Part shown: in pieces, positions 1-11,640 of the stretch | How positions within the stretch are numbered: position 1 is the first letter of the stretch | How the letters are laid out: every line of letters starts with the position of its first letter | Origin: Euborellia annulipes | Taxonomy: Eukaryota > Arthropoda > Insecta > Dermaptera > Anisolabididae | Length of the DNA stretch: 64,000 nt | Reading direction: 5' to 3' | Assembly: GCA_023213315.1 (NCBI GenBank) | Contig: JAKCPI010004910.1 | Location: 1 to 64,000 of the forward strand | Position numbers and translations under genes: made by a program | The notes under the pieces: generated by a model | What the model saw: only the letters and a program-made list of their open reading frames with translations | Database searches by the model: none | Told to the model about the DNA's origin: nothing

Positions 1-682
1 ATCTAACGTGTTAAGGACCCCCAGAAATGCAACAAAAATTTGACTAACCTTACGTATATTTATGAACTTAATGTGTGGGCGAAGTTTTTTTTTTTTTGTT
101 TATATCTCTGTAACTATTTATCGGATTATGATGAGGTGTGACGGATTTGTAGTACTAAATAGGCCTAAGCATTTATTAAGACTAGAAGTTAATCAGCTCT
201 CAGGGAAAATTATTATCGCGAATTTTCTCAGCTTCCTCCGAACCAAATCTTTTAAAACTCAGCTATAATAATTTTTGTAATCAGCACTACCCATATACCC
301 AAGAATAGCTCAAATTTATAATGAACAAAAAAAAAAAGAAAACGTGTGGGGTCCCGGTAGGAACGAAGTTCCTCACGCTTTTTCTTCAAATCAGAATATA
401 ATTTAATATGAATATCATTTAAATAGACGGAAAGCGAGTGAGCTGAGCCCACTGGAACCTCTTGCTCGCCTTAGCCGAGCAACGGTAGATATAAGGAAAT
501 AAAGAGAAGCCAAGACTTCGGCTAATCTCGCCTTCCTCCGCCGTCGCTCGGGCGCTGGGAACGCATTTTTGTTAGTAACGCGTTTTTGTTACATTACATT
601 TTCTCCCTGCGTAAGCCGCGTTAAAGAACTTGGTTCCAAAAAAAAAAAAATGTATGTTTATAAAATTAACGCAAAAGTAAAT
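1..682. other. no gene seen; partly GC-richer unique sequence
   Basis: Mostly AT-rich with short poly(T)/poly(A) runs. The part from about 430 to 620 is clearly richer in GC than its surroundings (CTCGCC, CGCCGTCGCTCGGGCG) but has no open frame, splice-like structure or match to the repeats found elsewhere in the window. Function not recognised. Confidence 0.4.
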
Positions 683-696
683 TATAAATAACTTGT

Positions 697-888
697 AACA
701 GGGGGATGTATTGCTGTAGAGTAGATTTTGAAAGAGGTGAGAAAATAAGAAGGAAATGCAGCCAATGTAATTTCTTTATTGCTCTGATGATGGTTCAAAC
801 CCTGGGATCGAAACGTTAGCCATGGGCTGAAAATCAATGAAGAAATTACATTGGCTGCTTTCTCTTCTTATTTTCTTACCTCTTTCAA
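697..888. mobile_element. PLE-like fold-back element 1
   Basis: Inverted arms start near 728 (TTGAAAGAGG) and end near 888 (CCTCTTTCAA), with matching inner parts (GCAGCCAATGTAATTTCTT and its complement). A perfect 14-bp direct repeat, TATAAATAACTTGT, lies at 683-696 and 889-902, so the inserted unit is 697-888. Between the left duplication and the left arm is a 31-bp segment absent on the right. Inverted pseudo-LTRs, a one-sided extension and a 9-15 bp target duplication are the known layout of Penelope-like elements; assignment to that class is inference, since no reverse transcriptase is present. Confidence 0.6.
784..814 (+). ncRNA. hammerhead-like core motif in fold-back element 1
   Basis: CTGATGA at 784-790, then a short stem GGTTC/GGATC (with two G-U pairs) and GAAAC at 810-814. 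This is the core order of a hammerhead ribozyme. One extra T separates CTGATGA from the stem, and stems I/III and the cleavage site are not resolved, so catalytic activity is not shown. Confidence 0.4.
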
Positions 889-902
889 TATAAATAACTT
901 GT

Positions 903-1864
903 GTTATTAATAAAACCAACTAACTATTTTTGAATTTTATTACAAAAAAGTCAACTTTCTGATTATTTTATTGAAATTAATATAGCACTATCAGATTTTT
1001 ATTTTTTCTAAATTTAAAACACTTTCATGTTTGTATGTTTGTGTTTTGTTGAGCAATTAATTCAGATCGATTATTTCTATTATGTTAATCCGCATGTAAT
1101 GATGTTGAGATTAGATAGGACTTAATTAGCTTGGGCAACACCTGCTCTGTTTTCTTAACTGCATATGAGAGAGATTGTATATATATGATGTGGTTAAATA
1201 AACTCTCACAATTGACCAAAACCAAACACAACAACAACAACGAAATATGCAATCACAATCGAATAGGGAAAAGGGGTCAAAAGATCGTGTTACTCCCCCT
1301 CTCAAGAGATAAGGGATTTGCGTTCAATTGGAGAGACAAATAATCATGAAATCTGGAAGGTCATCACATCTATTACCTTACTGGGATTTTAGCCATAATC
1401 GAATCTGAAAAGGAATAATACAGACTAAAGGAAAATTAAATAATAAAAATAGCCTCAAGGTCCGCCTTTAGAGGGCTTTTCTGATGTTTGAACTCGCCAT
1501 CTTTCCTTAATCAAGTGCCGTTATTTTCCAGACGATTATTGGATGGGTGCGCGATGGAAGCGCCAACTGGTGGTTGCAATTACGGAGGACTTTGAAATGT
1601 CAAATGGCTTGCTTGCTGCATTACGAAGAGTAAATAAACAAACTAATTTCAATGAAACATCATAATTTACATATATTCTATTTGTAAATTCAAATCTACA
1701 GTGTGTATAAGATTTCCCGTTTAAACCCATATTTGATAATTTTTGTTTAATAATGCGAAATACTACATAAATTTCAATAGTAATTAGTGACAGTTGGTCC
1801 TCCGAAAGTTCCTTGTTTGGCCACGGCGGGCGCTGCGAGCGATTCGTGGTTCTCCCACTACCTA
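903..1864. other. no gene seen
   Basis: AT-rich, apparently low-copy sequence. About 1440-1620 and 1785-1864 are less AT-rich and unlike the dispersed repeats, but no credible open frame with splice sites is visible on either strand. Confidence 0.35.
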
Positions 1865-1872
1865 CTTCGCAC

Positions 1873-3084
1873 TAGACATGGGTGATACTGTATCAATCTG
1901 ATATTTTGTATCAGGTATGAAAAAGTAACAGATAGTCATAATGGGTGCGAGCAAAAAATATCAGGTATTTGAGTAACAGCTACTCAGGCACACTCCACTA
2001 GACTCGTACTGGGTTTCTCGCGCTTGCGCATTGATCAAATACTTTCTTTTCACTTTAGAGCGTCTTTACCCGATACAGTTTTTCTTTTCGCCTGTTCTCT
2101 CATTCCTTCTCTCTTGCGACCCTCAACTCGCGACGCCCCGCCCCGTCTCTCCTCTCTCCTGACAGGGCAATTTCGCTAGCTCTGGCGCGCTTTTCGAACG
2201 TCATTCCGAATCATTTTTACATTTTTTACTCTACTTTTCTCACTAGGCCCTATAATAATTAAATACAAATCTAATTATTACTAATATATTATTTCTCTTT
2301 TCTTTAATTTAAGAAGAGAGAGGAGAAATAAAAAAAAAAAAAAAAAAAATTTAATAAATAAGTTATGTTTTTTTTACTTTGAAACTATTTTTTTATTTAA
2401 AAACATTAATTAAAAAAGTAAAAATCCAAGTAACTGTGAATTTAAAAACATAATGAACTTCAATAAATTAAATTTCTTTCGCTAGTAAAGAAATTTGTTA
2501 ATTATTTTTCTAGTGCAGTATATAACATGACATTTTAAATTTAGAGACATTAAAATGTCAGTTCACTAAGTTTGGAAAACTCTTTAGTAATGAATAATTA
2601 TGAGTTTTTTGATTTTTCAAGAATATTTATAAATACAGGGGAAAAAAACTTTGAAAAATGTTAATTTAGTCTCTAGTAGAATGACATTTCATTTGGGGTA
2701 CTCTTTATTTATTTGACTTTGAAAAATTATTTTTTTAAATTATAAATACAATTTTTAAAATAAAAGTACACCTTGTATATTACTAAAGTATATTTTAATA
2801 GTTTCATGTTTATTCTTTTTTCAAGTTAAGTAAGTTCTTATTGATAGCTTCACAATGATCGAAGTATCAAATCAGATTTGTGGCTAAATTACCAACGGTT
2901 GGAGACCAAGAAAATTACTACTACTACTACGTATCGAATCTGTTACTTGTATTTATGTGAAGTTAGCGTAGCTGAGTGAAATCTGTATCGGGTACAAAAA
3001 TATCTGGTAAAAATATCAGGTACGAACAAGTACCTGTAACAGCGAGTACCTGGTACAGCAAAATCGCGTATCGACCCATGTCTA
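1873..3084. mobile_element. hAT-type MITE, 1.2 kb
   Basis: The ends are inverted: TAGACATGGGTGATAC at the left and, read on the other strand, TAGACATGGGTCGATAC at the right. An exact 8-bp direct repeat CTTCGCAC flanks it (1865-1872 and 3085-3092), the target-duplication length of hAT and related transposons. Subterminal parts repeat TATCAGGTA/GTACCTG motifs. No transposase frame is present, so it is non-autonomous. Confidence 0.65.
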
Positions 3085-3208
3085 CTTCGCACCCAGCATT
3101 TGATAAAGCTCCATTCATGGCATTTGAAATAAATAGGCACGGAGTCTAAATGGCCTCCGATGAATTAAAAAGATATTTAATAAAATGAAAAATTATTTTC
3201 TTGTATGC

Positions 3209-3456
3209 ATTTTTTTAAACACTCATTTTTCCCATTCACACTCACAGTCATACACTCATTCACACAGTCTTTTCGGCAACTCAGGCCATATAAGACTGAC
3301 GATAACCGTTGACTAATTAATATATATATATTTGGGGTCCAGGCATTCTTATTTAAGCCATTTGGTATCCAAATAGCTTAAATAAAATCATCGGACTGCT
3401 TGAGATCGAACCCGCGACCCTTGGTATACAAGGTCAGTTCGCCAAGCTCGAGGGCC
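3209..3456 (-). mobile_element. SINE-B copy
   Basis: Read on the minus strand it has the tRNA-like head (start near 3456, degenerate B-box region near 3405-3415), the body with AAATGGCTTAAATAAG, the TGTGAATGAG-type repeats and a short A-rich tail near 3209. The head is more diverged than in other copies. Confidence 0.65.
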
Positions 3457-3491
3457 TTTTATGTATTTAATCAATATCTATTCCTCTAAGG

Positions 3492-3753
3492 CAAAGGTTC
3501 CCAACCGATGTGCCCCGGCACTCAAGGGTGCCGCGAGATATTTGGATAAAAAAATAAAATAAAGAGGCGAAAAAATAAAGTTTTGCTAAAAAAAAGGTCA
3601 AATGATTTTCACGCAAGGGAAAAATAATTTGCCCCAGGGTGGAAAAAAATTTCGATTTGATAGGGGAAAAAAAGGAAGGGTGCCGCTAGTGTGTAATATT
3701 ATTCCCAACGCACCTTTGGGGTGCCGTGGACTTCAAAAGGTTGGGAAACGCTG
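3492..3753. mobile_element. hAT-type MITE (family with copies at 16.5 and 27.9 kb)
   Basis: Begins CAAAGGTTCCCAACC and ends GGTTGGGAAACGCTG, the well-known CAGTGGTTCCCAACC type of hAT terminus. The exact 8-bp duplication CTCTAAGG flanks it at 3484-3491 and 3754-3761. It shares the GGTGCCGCGAG and CACCTTTGGGGTGCCG segments with the copies at 27945-28276 and 16459-16667. No transposase. Confidence 0.75.
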
Positions 3754-3783
3754 CTCTAAGGGTTGGTCCAATCAAAAAAAATT

Positions 3784-4240
3784 TATTTTTATTTGAAATT
3801 CCTACTGGGATCTCGTTTATCTAAATGCGGTGCTTTCGTGCACGAAGGCACACACCTCAAACCCAACTGGCCGTAGCCAGCATTTATCGGCACCCCGTGA
3901 AGTTACATTATTTCCTATCTGCAATTCCTGCGTTTGTTTCTAACAAGTTAATCATTATTTCTGGATCCGCCCGGTTGCATTTGTCCATCCTCTTCTATGC
4001 TAGGGAGGATGTCCTAGTTTGAGGAGGGACTCCTTCAGTGCCTGCTCCATTCGAGGAATGCATCACTGAGAGGAAACCTTCTTGACGTCTCTTCCTTGAA
4101 CGGGATGTCACAGCAACTCTCTCTCCTCGTAGAATTTCTAGGGGACTATTGTGGTGGGATCCAATATTCGAATCCATGGCCTACTTGAGGCTTTGTTACA
4201 TTAATTAAATAAATATTCATTTTTCACCTAATATCCTGCA
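3784..4240 (-). mobile_element. SINE-A copy, head truncated
   Basis: Runs from the 3' end (GAAATTCCTACTGGGATC) through GGCACCCCGTGAAGTTACA, TCTTCTATGCTAGGGAGGA and GGATGTCACAGCAACT to CTTTGTTACATTAA; the tRNA-like head is missing. Short frames here are chance readings of the repeat. Confidence 0.75.
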
Positions 4241-4822
4241 ATATAGTGCCACAAATTTTGGAAAGAAAAAAAATTACACAAAACCCTTAAAAATGAAAAA
4301 AATTCGAAGTTTTTTTTTAACTCTCTCTTTTTCTTTTAGTGTTGACGTTCGTTCTTCGTTACGTTCTTTCTTCCTTCATCCTTCTTGATGCAAAAAGGAG
4401 TTTTCCGATTCATTATAAGTAGATTTTATTCAAAGGCACGTAGTGGTATTATATAGAAAGAGGAAAGTCGAAAACCTCTTTACACACTCTCTCTTGGAGA
4501 GCGCTCTTTTCTTTTTATCCAACAAATAGACATAGAAGAAGAGGAAGAAAAAAAAATTCTCTTTTTTTTTCATCCACCAATGAATCAATATATATTCATT
4601 CAAAAAGGAGTGAAAAGAAATCACTCAACTTTTAGTAATGAGATGAATTTTATTTTATTTTAATTATAAAAGAAACTTTTTGTTGATTGAAGATGGCAGT
4701 TAAGATAATAATTAATCAGAGGCAAATTTTGGTTGGTTGAGGGAGGCTTCGGGCGCAGGGCCTCCCTAAATATTAAATCTAAAAAAAAAAAAATAGGCAA
4801 CGAAGTTGCAAAAAGTTCCTGT
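4241..4822. other. no gene seen
   Basis: AT-rich with poly(A)/poly(T) tracts and CTCTCT/TTCTTC runs. Short frames on both strands are low in complexity and unsupported. Confidence 0.35.
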
Positions 4823-5085
4823 TCTTTTTTTTTTTTTTTTAAACATTCACACTTTTTTCTCATTCACACTCACACACACATTCACACAGTCTTTCGGCAA
4901 CTTAGGCCATTTAAGACTTTGACGATACCCGTTGTAAGTAATATATAAATCGTAGGTTCAGGCATTTCTATTTAAGCCATCTGGTATCCAGATGGCTTAA
5001 ATAAAATATCGGACTGCCTGGGTCCGAACCCGCGACGTTTGGAATAGGAGGTAGGCACTCTACCTACTACGCCACACCCGGGGGC
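4823..5085 (-). mobile_element. SINE-B copy, near full length
   Basis: Poly(T) at 4828-4842 (the A tail on the minus strand), then the TTCACACTCACAC block, GTCTTTCGGCAACTTAGGCC, GGTATCCAGATGGCTTAAAT and a tRNA-like head ending near 5085, with B-box complement GGTCCGAACCCGC at 5021-5033. Confidence 0.75.
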
Positions 5086-5332
5086 TTCCTGTTCTTAATT
5101 AGGAAGTTTTGCAGCATTGTTGACATTTTTTTGTTCCCTTGGAAATAAAGCCCCATAATACGTACTTTGATGGGTAATGATAAAATAAATTCTTCAATAT
5201 TTTTTTTTTTTTTTTTTTAAATAAGTCTTCCTAAATCCCACAAAAATCAAAGCAATAAAGCAATTAAAATTTAAAATTTAAACAAATAATGTATGTGAAA
5301 TTTAAATACAGTATATTAATTATATAATTAAG

Positions 5333-5885
5333 GCTAGTAGTTAGAGTGTCGGCTTCTACAAAGAAGATCCCTGTTCAAATCCTGGGCGTGCGGGATTTTT
5401 CATTAAATGAAAATATTTATTTATTGTAAACAAATCCTCAAGCAGGCTATGAATTGGAATATTGGATTTCACCACAATAGCCCCCAGGCAACTCTACGAG
5501 GAGAGGGAGTTGCTGTGACATCCCGTCGTGTGGAAGGGACGTAAAGAAGGTTTCCTCTCAGTGATGCATTCTTCGAAAGGAGTCGGTGCTGAGGGAGTCC
5601 CTCCTCAAACTAGGACATCCTCCTTAGCATAGAAGAGGTTGGAATAAAAAGGATCGGTTGGAACCAGAAATAAGGATTAATTAGTTCACTAGCTAGAAAT
5701 GAACGAAGGAGGAGGAAAAGTTAGAGACAGGAAATAATTTAATTTAATTTTAGCTCGATATATTCTATGAATAACTTCACGAGATGCCGGTATATAGGCT
5801 ACGGCCTGAGGCCGGTTGGGGTTGTGTGTTTGAACACCTCGGATAATTAAACGGAGATTCTATAGGAATTCCAAAATAATAATAC
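5333..5885 (+). mobile_element. SINE-A copy, near full length
   Basis: The tRNA-like head (GTTAGAGTGTCGGCTTCTAC, B box TTCAAATCC near 5375-5383) is followed by the whole body up to TAGGAATTCCAAAATAATAATAC, the AAT-rich 3' tail. Confidence 0.8.
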
Positions 5886-5989
5886 TATCTTGTATCAGTC
5901 AAATATATCCATTGACTAGAGATCTGACTGAGCCCTTACTAGAGAGCCTCGAGTTGTGATTAGAGAGATGTTAGGGGTCGTCCACATAT

Positions 5990-6283
5990 TCAGTGATGCA
6001 TTCTTCGAAAGGATTAGGTGCTGAAGGACCAACTAGGGTATGCTCTCTAGCATAGAAGAGGTTGGATAGAAGGAACCGGTTGGAACCAGAAATAAGGATT
6101 AGTTCACTAGCTAGAAAAGAAGGCAAGAGGATGAGATAGAGATAGGAAATGATGTAACTTCACAGAGTGCCCATAGATGGCTACGACCAGAGGCCGGTTG
6201 GGTTTGAGGTGTGTGTTCGTGCACGAAAGCACCTCGGGTAAATTAACGGGGATCCGGAGAGAAATTTCAAATAATAATTATAT
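5990..6283 (+). mobile_element. SINE-A copy, 5' truncated
   Basis: Starts in the body at CAGTGATGCATTCTTCGAAA and runs to the AAT tail (CAAATAATAATTATAT). It lies just downstream of another SINE-A copy in the same orientation. Confidence 0.75.
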
Positions 6284-6458
6284 AATTAAATTAAATACTC
6301 AATTTTATCTCGATATATTCTATGAAATAACGAAGTTTGAACTTGAAATAATTTGTTTTTTTTTTTTTCATTTGACTTCTGAACTACTGAACGGATTGCC
6401 ATGATATTTGCTCCAAATCCAGAGGTTATGCTATGGGAGATTAAATATTTCTCAAAAC

Positions 6459-6520
6459 AAAAAAATCTGCTGTGCCAAGCACAGTTGTGTGCTGTGTGTT
6501 AAGTTACACCAGATTTTTAT
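6459..6520. repeat. shortened HINE-like hairpin fragment
   Basis: AAAAAAATCTGCTGTGCC to CACCAGATTTTT form a shortened version of the 3' hairpin of the HINE-like family (compare 12530-12620). Confidence 0.5.
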
Positions 6521-6884
6521 TTAAATCATCTCTCAGGAGAAAAATAATCATGTTTATATTTAAACTTTTACCCCTTTGTGATTTGTAGTTTAGACATTAA
6601 AGAGAGAATAATTTCTTCTTTAAAATCAACGTACACATATTCTCATACATACATTCATATTTCTTTTATAACGTCATCATTATCGAAGAACAAAAGAGAG
6701 AGAGAAGAGTGTTAGTTACCATCGAATTCAGATTTCTGCTTGTTATATTATTGATTTCTCATACCACCATATACATTCAATCCTTTGTCTATAAAGCCGA
6801 AAAAAACTTTATATTCTTTGGAATCGAAAACAAATTCAAAGGATACTGAGATATATAGAAACTGCTATAGTCTATAGAGTGAAA
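6521..6884. other. no gene seen
   Basis: AT-rich, with a short GAGAGA run near 6695. Nothing recognised. Confidence 0.35.
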
Positions 6885-6916
6885 ATATGGATAAATTAAA
6901 TAAGCAAAAGATTAAT

Positions 6917-7199
6917 TTTTTAATAGGAGAATTAAATTCAAATATGATACACAAAGTTTTTTTTTGTTTCAATGATTTATTTATTTAACATTAACAGTTT
7001 AAACGTATTTCGACACCATATTACATACTGTATGTATTTCACTTCCGATGATGGCACATATGATGTCGAAATACGTATAAAGAAGTTGAATAAATAAATC
7101 ATTGAAACAAAAAACCCTGTGTATCATACTTGAATTTAATTCTCCTATTAAAGCATAATGTTTCAACTAGAGCCAATGGTTACCAGTTTAAAATTAATT
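6917..7199. mobile_element. PLE-like fold-back element 2
   Basis: Inverted arms TAATAGGAGAATTAAATTCAA (6921 on) and TTGAATTTAATTCTCCTATTA (ending 7150). Flanked by 11-bp near-repeats AAAAGATTAAT (6906-6916) and AAAAGGTTAAT (7200-7210). A 48-bp segment (7152-7199) lies only on the right. An uninterrupted version of the target exists at 7810-7825, supporting the boundaries. Confidence 0.6.
7045..7071 (+). ncRNA. hammerhead-like core motif, degenerate
   Basis: CCGATGA at 7045-7051 (C in place of the usual T), a weak stem GGCA/TGTC and GAAA at 7068-7071. Related by position to the motifs in the other fold-back elements; probably no longer functional. Confidence 0.25.
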
Positions 7200-7229
7200 A
7201 AAAGGTTAATTGAACAAAATCTGGAAAAT

Positions 7230-7788
7230 TTTTATTTTTTTTATTTATTTGAAATTCCTATTGGGATCCCCATTTATTTACCCGAGGTGCTTAAGTGCAC
7301 GAAGCACACACCTCAAACCTAACTGGCCTCTGGCCGTAGCCATCTACCGGCACCCCGTGAAGTTACATAATTTCCTATCACTAACTCCTCCTCCTTCGTT
7401 CGTTTCTAGCTAGTGAACTAATCCTTGTTTCTGGTTCCAACCGGCTTTTTATATCCAACCTCTTCTATGCTAGGGAGTATGTCCTAGTTTGAGGAGGGAC
7501 GCCCTCAGCACCGGCGTGTAGCCTACTCCATTCGAAAAATGCATCACTGAGAGGGAATCTTCTTTACGTCCCTTCCACAGGACGGGATGTCACAGCAACT
7601 CCCTCTCCTCGTAGAGTTGCCTGGGGGCTATTGTGGTGAGATCCAATATTCCAATCCAGTGTCTGCTTGAGGATTTGTTTACATTAAATAAATATTTTTA
7701 TTTAATGAAAAATCCAGCACGCCTAGGATTTGAACAGGGATCTTCTTTGTAGAAGCCGACACCCTAGCTCACTACACCAGCGAGTCCC
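7230..7788 (-). mobile_element. SINE-A copy, full length
   Basis: From the AAT/T-rich 3' end (TTTATTTGAAATTCCTATTG) to the tRNA-like head complement (GCTCACTACACCAGCGAG) ending near 7788. Carries all body blocks. It is bounded by copies of a 51-bp host segment (see 7789-7839). Confidence 0.85.
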
Positions 7789-7839
7789 ATATGGATAAAT
7801 TAAATAAACAAAAGATTAATTGAACAAAATCTGGAAAAT
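7789..7839. repeat. 51-bp duplicated host segment flanking a SINE-A
   Basis: ATATGGATAAATTAAATAA through GAACAAAATCTGGAAAAT. Its left counterpart is split: the first part at 6885-6916 and the second at about 7206-7229, separated by the PLE-like element at 6917-7199. Confidence 0.7.
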
Positions 7840-8934
7840 GAATTTGTTACTTTTAGGAGAAAATACTAGGTTATAAGTGTGGAGAGCGCAAAAAAAAGTT
7901 TGTTTGATAATATAGGCCTATACATTGGTTTTAAAGAAGAAATTCTTCTGTTTAGAACTAATACCTGTTACGAGATTTCTTTTTAAGTCTTTTCGGCATC
8001 TTAATGGGATACATGAAAGTAGAAACATAATACACTTTAGATTAGAGAAAGTGGTACCAACTGCAATACATTAAAATAATAAGTTTAGCTTACAAACTCA
8101 ACTAATTAAAATAATTAAATCAAATGACCTATTAGAAATTAAAATAATAACAATATAAGTAATAAAATAATAATTTTTGGGTTTGGTAAGTAACATACAA
8201 GAATCAGAACAAAGTTGACCTTATTTTCTGCACACAAATGTATTTATTCACCGTCATCAGGTTGTTTTTCTCACCTCTTTGCTTTATTCAACACACAAAC
8301 ATATTGGACAACATTTAATCCCATTTCAAGGGGGGGGGAGAGAGAGAGACACAAGTTTCGTTTTTGAACTTATTGACCTCGATCACAAAACAGCATGTCC
8401 CCTCTCTTGTTTATATATACACAGGGGAGAGAGAGAGAGAGAGAGTAGGTAGATATTAGATAGAGTTTGTGGGGTGTGATTACCCTCCCCTCCTATAAGG
8501 GGGAATGGGGTGGGGGGGGAGATCGTACATCCATGAACATGCAATCCAACCGGGCGTAATGGGGCGAGTAACACGGCCAACATGCATGTCCTTCTGACTA
8601 GTTGTTCTAGCTAGACTAGATAGCCCTCTCTTTCGACACTCTCTTAATTGAACAGCATTGTTGGTAATAACCCCCCCCCCCCCCCTTCGGTGAGGAGAGA
8701 AGGCGGAGGAATTTGATTTTTTTTTTTTTGTTGCTCCTAATTACTTTTGAACTTAAACTTCAATCATGGCTCATATATCAACATCATTAAATTGGATATT
8801 TTACCACATGACGCTATCGATTCTTGTTCATTATACAAAACTAGTGAAAAAAAAAATGAGATATTTCGCCTATAGGCTACCTTTGGAAATTCCCATTGAG
8901 AAAAATTTGTTTGCCGGATCCGGGAATCGAACCA
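7840..8934. other. no gene seen; GA and homopolymer tracts
   Basis: Low-copy AT-rich sequence with a G run at 8331, (GA)n at about 8427-8443, a C run at about 8671-8684 and a T run near 8718. Short frames are not supported. Confidence 0.35.
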
Positions 8935-9130
8935 TATATACAGATATAGAGAGGCAGATCAAACACAATCAAGATTGGACAGTCAAGGTTAAAAAATTGT
9001 GCCAGCTATACGTTAGTTATGGAACTAAAAGTAAGCAGGGGAAAAAAAAAAAACTTGCTCCCAGAGAGATTTGAACTCGAGCTTGTTGCAATTCACATGT
9101 TTTGATACTGACTACTTAACTCGTTCGTAC
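8935..9130 (-). mobile_element. SINE-C, partial
   Basis: On the minus strand there is a tRNA-like head with B box GAGTTCAAATCTC, then CTGGGAGCAAG, CCTGCTTACTTTTAGTTCCA and CAATCTTGATTGTGTTTGAT. The same order appears on the plus strand at 24454-24640, which shows it is a dispersed repeat. Confidence 0.5.
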
Positions 9131-9837
9131 ACATTGCTTAAAGAAATTTCAAAGCTTTTTTTAGCTACTTGAATGGCATGTAGTACTATTAAATTTTTTT
9201 TTTAACAAAAAGTCATTTATAAATTGTAAAAAATTTATAATTAAAATTAGTTTTAAAAAGTTAATTCATTTATATTCAGATTTTTAACATAATGAAGTTT
9301 TTTTTTTTAAAATATAAAAAAATTTTTTTTGTTTTAAGAAAATACAGGATAAATTTTGAACTAGCCTAGTATTGCCATCTAGCTACTTGTCATATAACTA
9401 AAGGAAACTTATAAACATTCTTCCCATAGAGCTATCCACCCATGATAGAGAGAAGGTATTGGTTTCATGTCAAAAATTTGATGACTAGATTTTGATGTAA
9501 AAAAAAGTTCAGATAAATCGATTTTTCTTTTTTTTACTGATACTGATTCTTTATTCTTAAGATGAAATTCGTTCATCAGAATCGATGTATTTTTATAAAA
9601 AAATTAAAAAAAACAAGACTTTAAACTCACTTTTCTCAAAACTAGGTTTTTCATAACCAAAATTTTTAAAAATTCATATCTTCCAAACAAAAAATGATAA
9701 AAAAGAAAATTCTAAAAACACAGGCTTGCTCAACAGGATGTGTTCTGTACAGAAAGCATAAAAATTCAATTTTGACCCCAGTGAAGATTTGCCACCTTTT
9801 CATGTGGACGGCCACATATTCTCATTTCGCCTATCAT
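9131..9837. other. no gene seen; decayed HINE-like fragment
   Basis: AT-rich. The part 9445-9500 (AGAGAGAAGGTATTGGTTTC then TTGATG and AGATTTTGATG) resembles the 5' part of the HINE-like family. The rest is unrecognised. Confidence 0.35.
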
Positions 9838-10017
9838 ATCTTTTGAAGCACATTTACTCTTGAACTTAGTAGGAAAGTTAGGAGAAATGGTTGCCATGGT
9901 AACAAAATATAAATATTTTCCCATACTTATGAATTTTACATTCTGAAATTCAAATGTTCCGTACTGTCGGAAACTAAATATATGTCGACACAAAAAATCT
10001 GGTGCGACCAGTCACAT
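9838..10017 (+). mobile_element. HINE-like copy, 3' part with collapsed hairpin
   Basis: Contains GAAATGGTTGCCATGGTAAC, AAATATAAATATTTTCCCAT and CGACACAAAAAATCTGGTGC, as in the reference copy at 11926-12620, but the terminal hairpin is cut short. Confidence 0.6.
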
Positions 10018-10507
10018 CGGATTTGTTCTATCATAGACAAATAACTAATCAAAAATATAATTTATCCTCTTCTCTATTCATTCTAGAGATGAAGGATAGA
10101 GGGGGGGTTATATATTTTGAGCAAATTAATATTTATATAGAAAGTTTAAATCTACTCTCTTGGGACGGATTGAAGAGTTTTAGTAGCTAGTAAATAGCTA
10201 GCTGTAGAAATATCAGTGAGATTACAAGTAAAAGTAGTAATAGAGTTTAAACTCAGAGGGGAATACACGATGCCAACAAATTAGTAAACTAACTGAAATA
10301 ACATCCCCTCTCTCTCTCTCTGGGATTTTATTTATTAAGTAGTATTAAATATTATATTAAAACTATCTAATAGTTTAATAGTTCGCCTACACGCAGATTT
10401 CTCTCCCCCTTTTTTTAAATACTGATTTCCTGTGCCGAAGATCATCATCCTAGTCCGCGACACCAGCGAGTCCTAAATAGATTAAAATTATTAATTAACT
10501 TTTTTTA
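10018..10507. other. no gene seen
   Basis: AT-rich with a CTCTCTCTCT run near 10309. Nothing recognised except a SINE-A-head-like scrap near 10452-10475 (CGCGACACCAGCGAGTCC). Confidence 0.35.
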
Positions 10508-10930
10508 TTTATTTATTTAAAATTCCTATCGGGATCGCCGTTTGTTTACCCGAAGTGTGCTTACGTACAAGAAGTCAGAAATCTCAACCCCAACCGCCCT
10601 CTGGCCGGAGCCATCTACCGGCACCCCATGAAGTTACATCATTTCCTGTCTGTAACTCCTTCTCCTGCTTTCGCCTCTAGTTAGTGAACTAATCCTTATT
10701 TCTGGTTGCTTTTATCCAATCTCTTCGATGGTATGGAAGATGTCCTTGTTTGAGAGAGAACTCCCTCAGCACCTGCTCCTTTAGAAGAATGCATCACTGA
10801 GAGGGAACCTTTACGTCCACGGGATGGGATGTCACAGCAACTCCCTCTCCTCGTAGAGTAGCCAGGGGCCTATTGTGGTGAAATTAAATATTCCAATCCA
10901 GGGCTAGCTTGAGGGTTTTTTTACTTTAAA
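10508..10930 (-). mobile_element. SINE-A copy, head truncated
   Basis: From AAATTCCTATCGGGATCGCC to GCTAGCTTGAGGGTTTTTTT. The middle blocks are all present; the head is lost in a poly(A) tract. Confidence 0.75.
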
Positions 10931-11033
10931 ACAAAAAAAAAAAAAAATTAATTATTTAACAATTTTTACTTTTTTTCATTTGAGAGATTTAAATATTAGC
11001 TCTATAATTAATTGGCTTCATATATTACTCAAT

Positions 11034-11129
11034 AACGGTTTTCGTTTAAAGTCTTAAATGGCCTAAGTTGCCGAAAAGACTGTGTGTATGAGTGTGTGAA
11101 TGTGACTGTGAATGAGAAAAAGTGTGAGT

Positions 11130-11160
<31 letters not shown>
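11034..11160 (+). mobile_element. SINE-B 3' end with poly(A)
   Basis: CGGTTTTCGTTTAAAGTCTT, GGCCTAAGTTGCCGAAAAGA and GTGTGA/GTGAATG units, then more than 25 A. The 5' half is missing, as expected for a truncated SINE. Confidence 0.7.
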
Positions 11161-11204
11161 TTGGCTTCAATTTTTTATTAGAAAAAACCCAATGCTTTCT
11201 ATTG

Positions 11205-11640
11205 GGAAAATTCTGTATTTTCAGGAATTTTTTGAGCCTTATTATTTTAGAATTTAATGACTCGTTACTAATTTTCCTCGACTCTCAATCTTTAATTTCA
11301 TTTCAAAATAAAACGTGAAGATCCATCAAAATCTCTACATCGAATTTTTAACATGAATTTAATACTTTCTCTCTATATATTTCATAAATGGTAAGAGAAA
11401 GTAATTAACGCAAATTATTCCAATAGACTGAAATCTCTGAATTATTGTAAATATTTATTTACACCATAGATTTATATGGAAACGATACAATTGTCGTAGG
11501 AGTAAAACGGGTTTACAAAAGGCAGAGTATCCATAGATTTTCAGGAATTTTTTGGGCCACTCCACTTGAAGAACTTGAATTATTTAAAGAAGAGATAGAA
11601 GCCAACACTTTCCAATGGGATAATTCTGTAATTCTGACTC
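11205..11640. repeat. decayed dispersed repeat with HINE-like 5' piece
   Basis: TTTTCAGGAATTTTTTGAGCC and CCAATGGGA-type segments occur here twice (11219 on, 11540 on) and again near 24155-24195 and 54355-54400. Within it, 11311-11401 on the minus strand is the 5' end of a HINE-like element (ending GGTAAGAGAAAGT). Confidence 0.4.
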
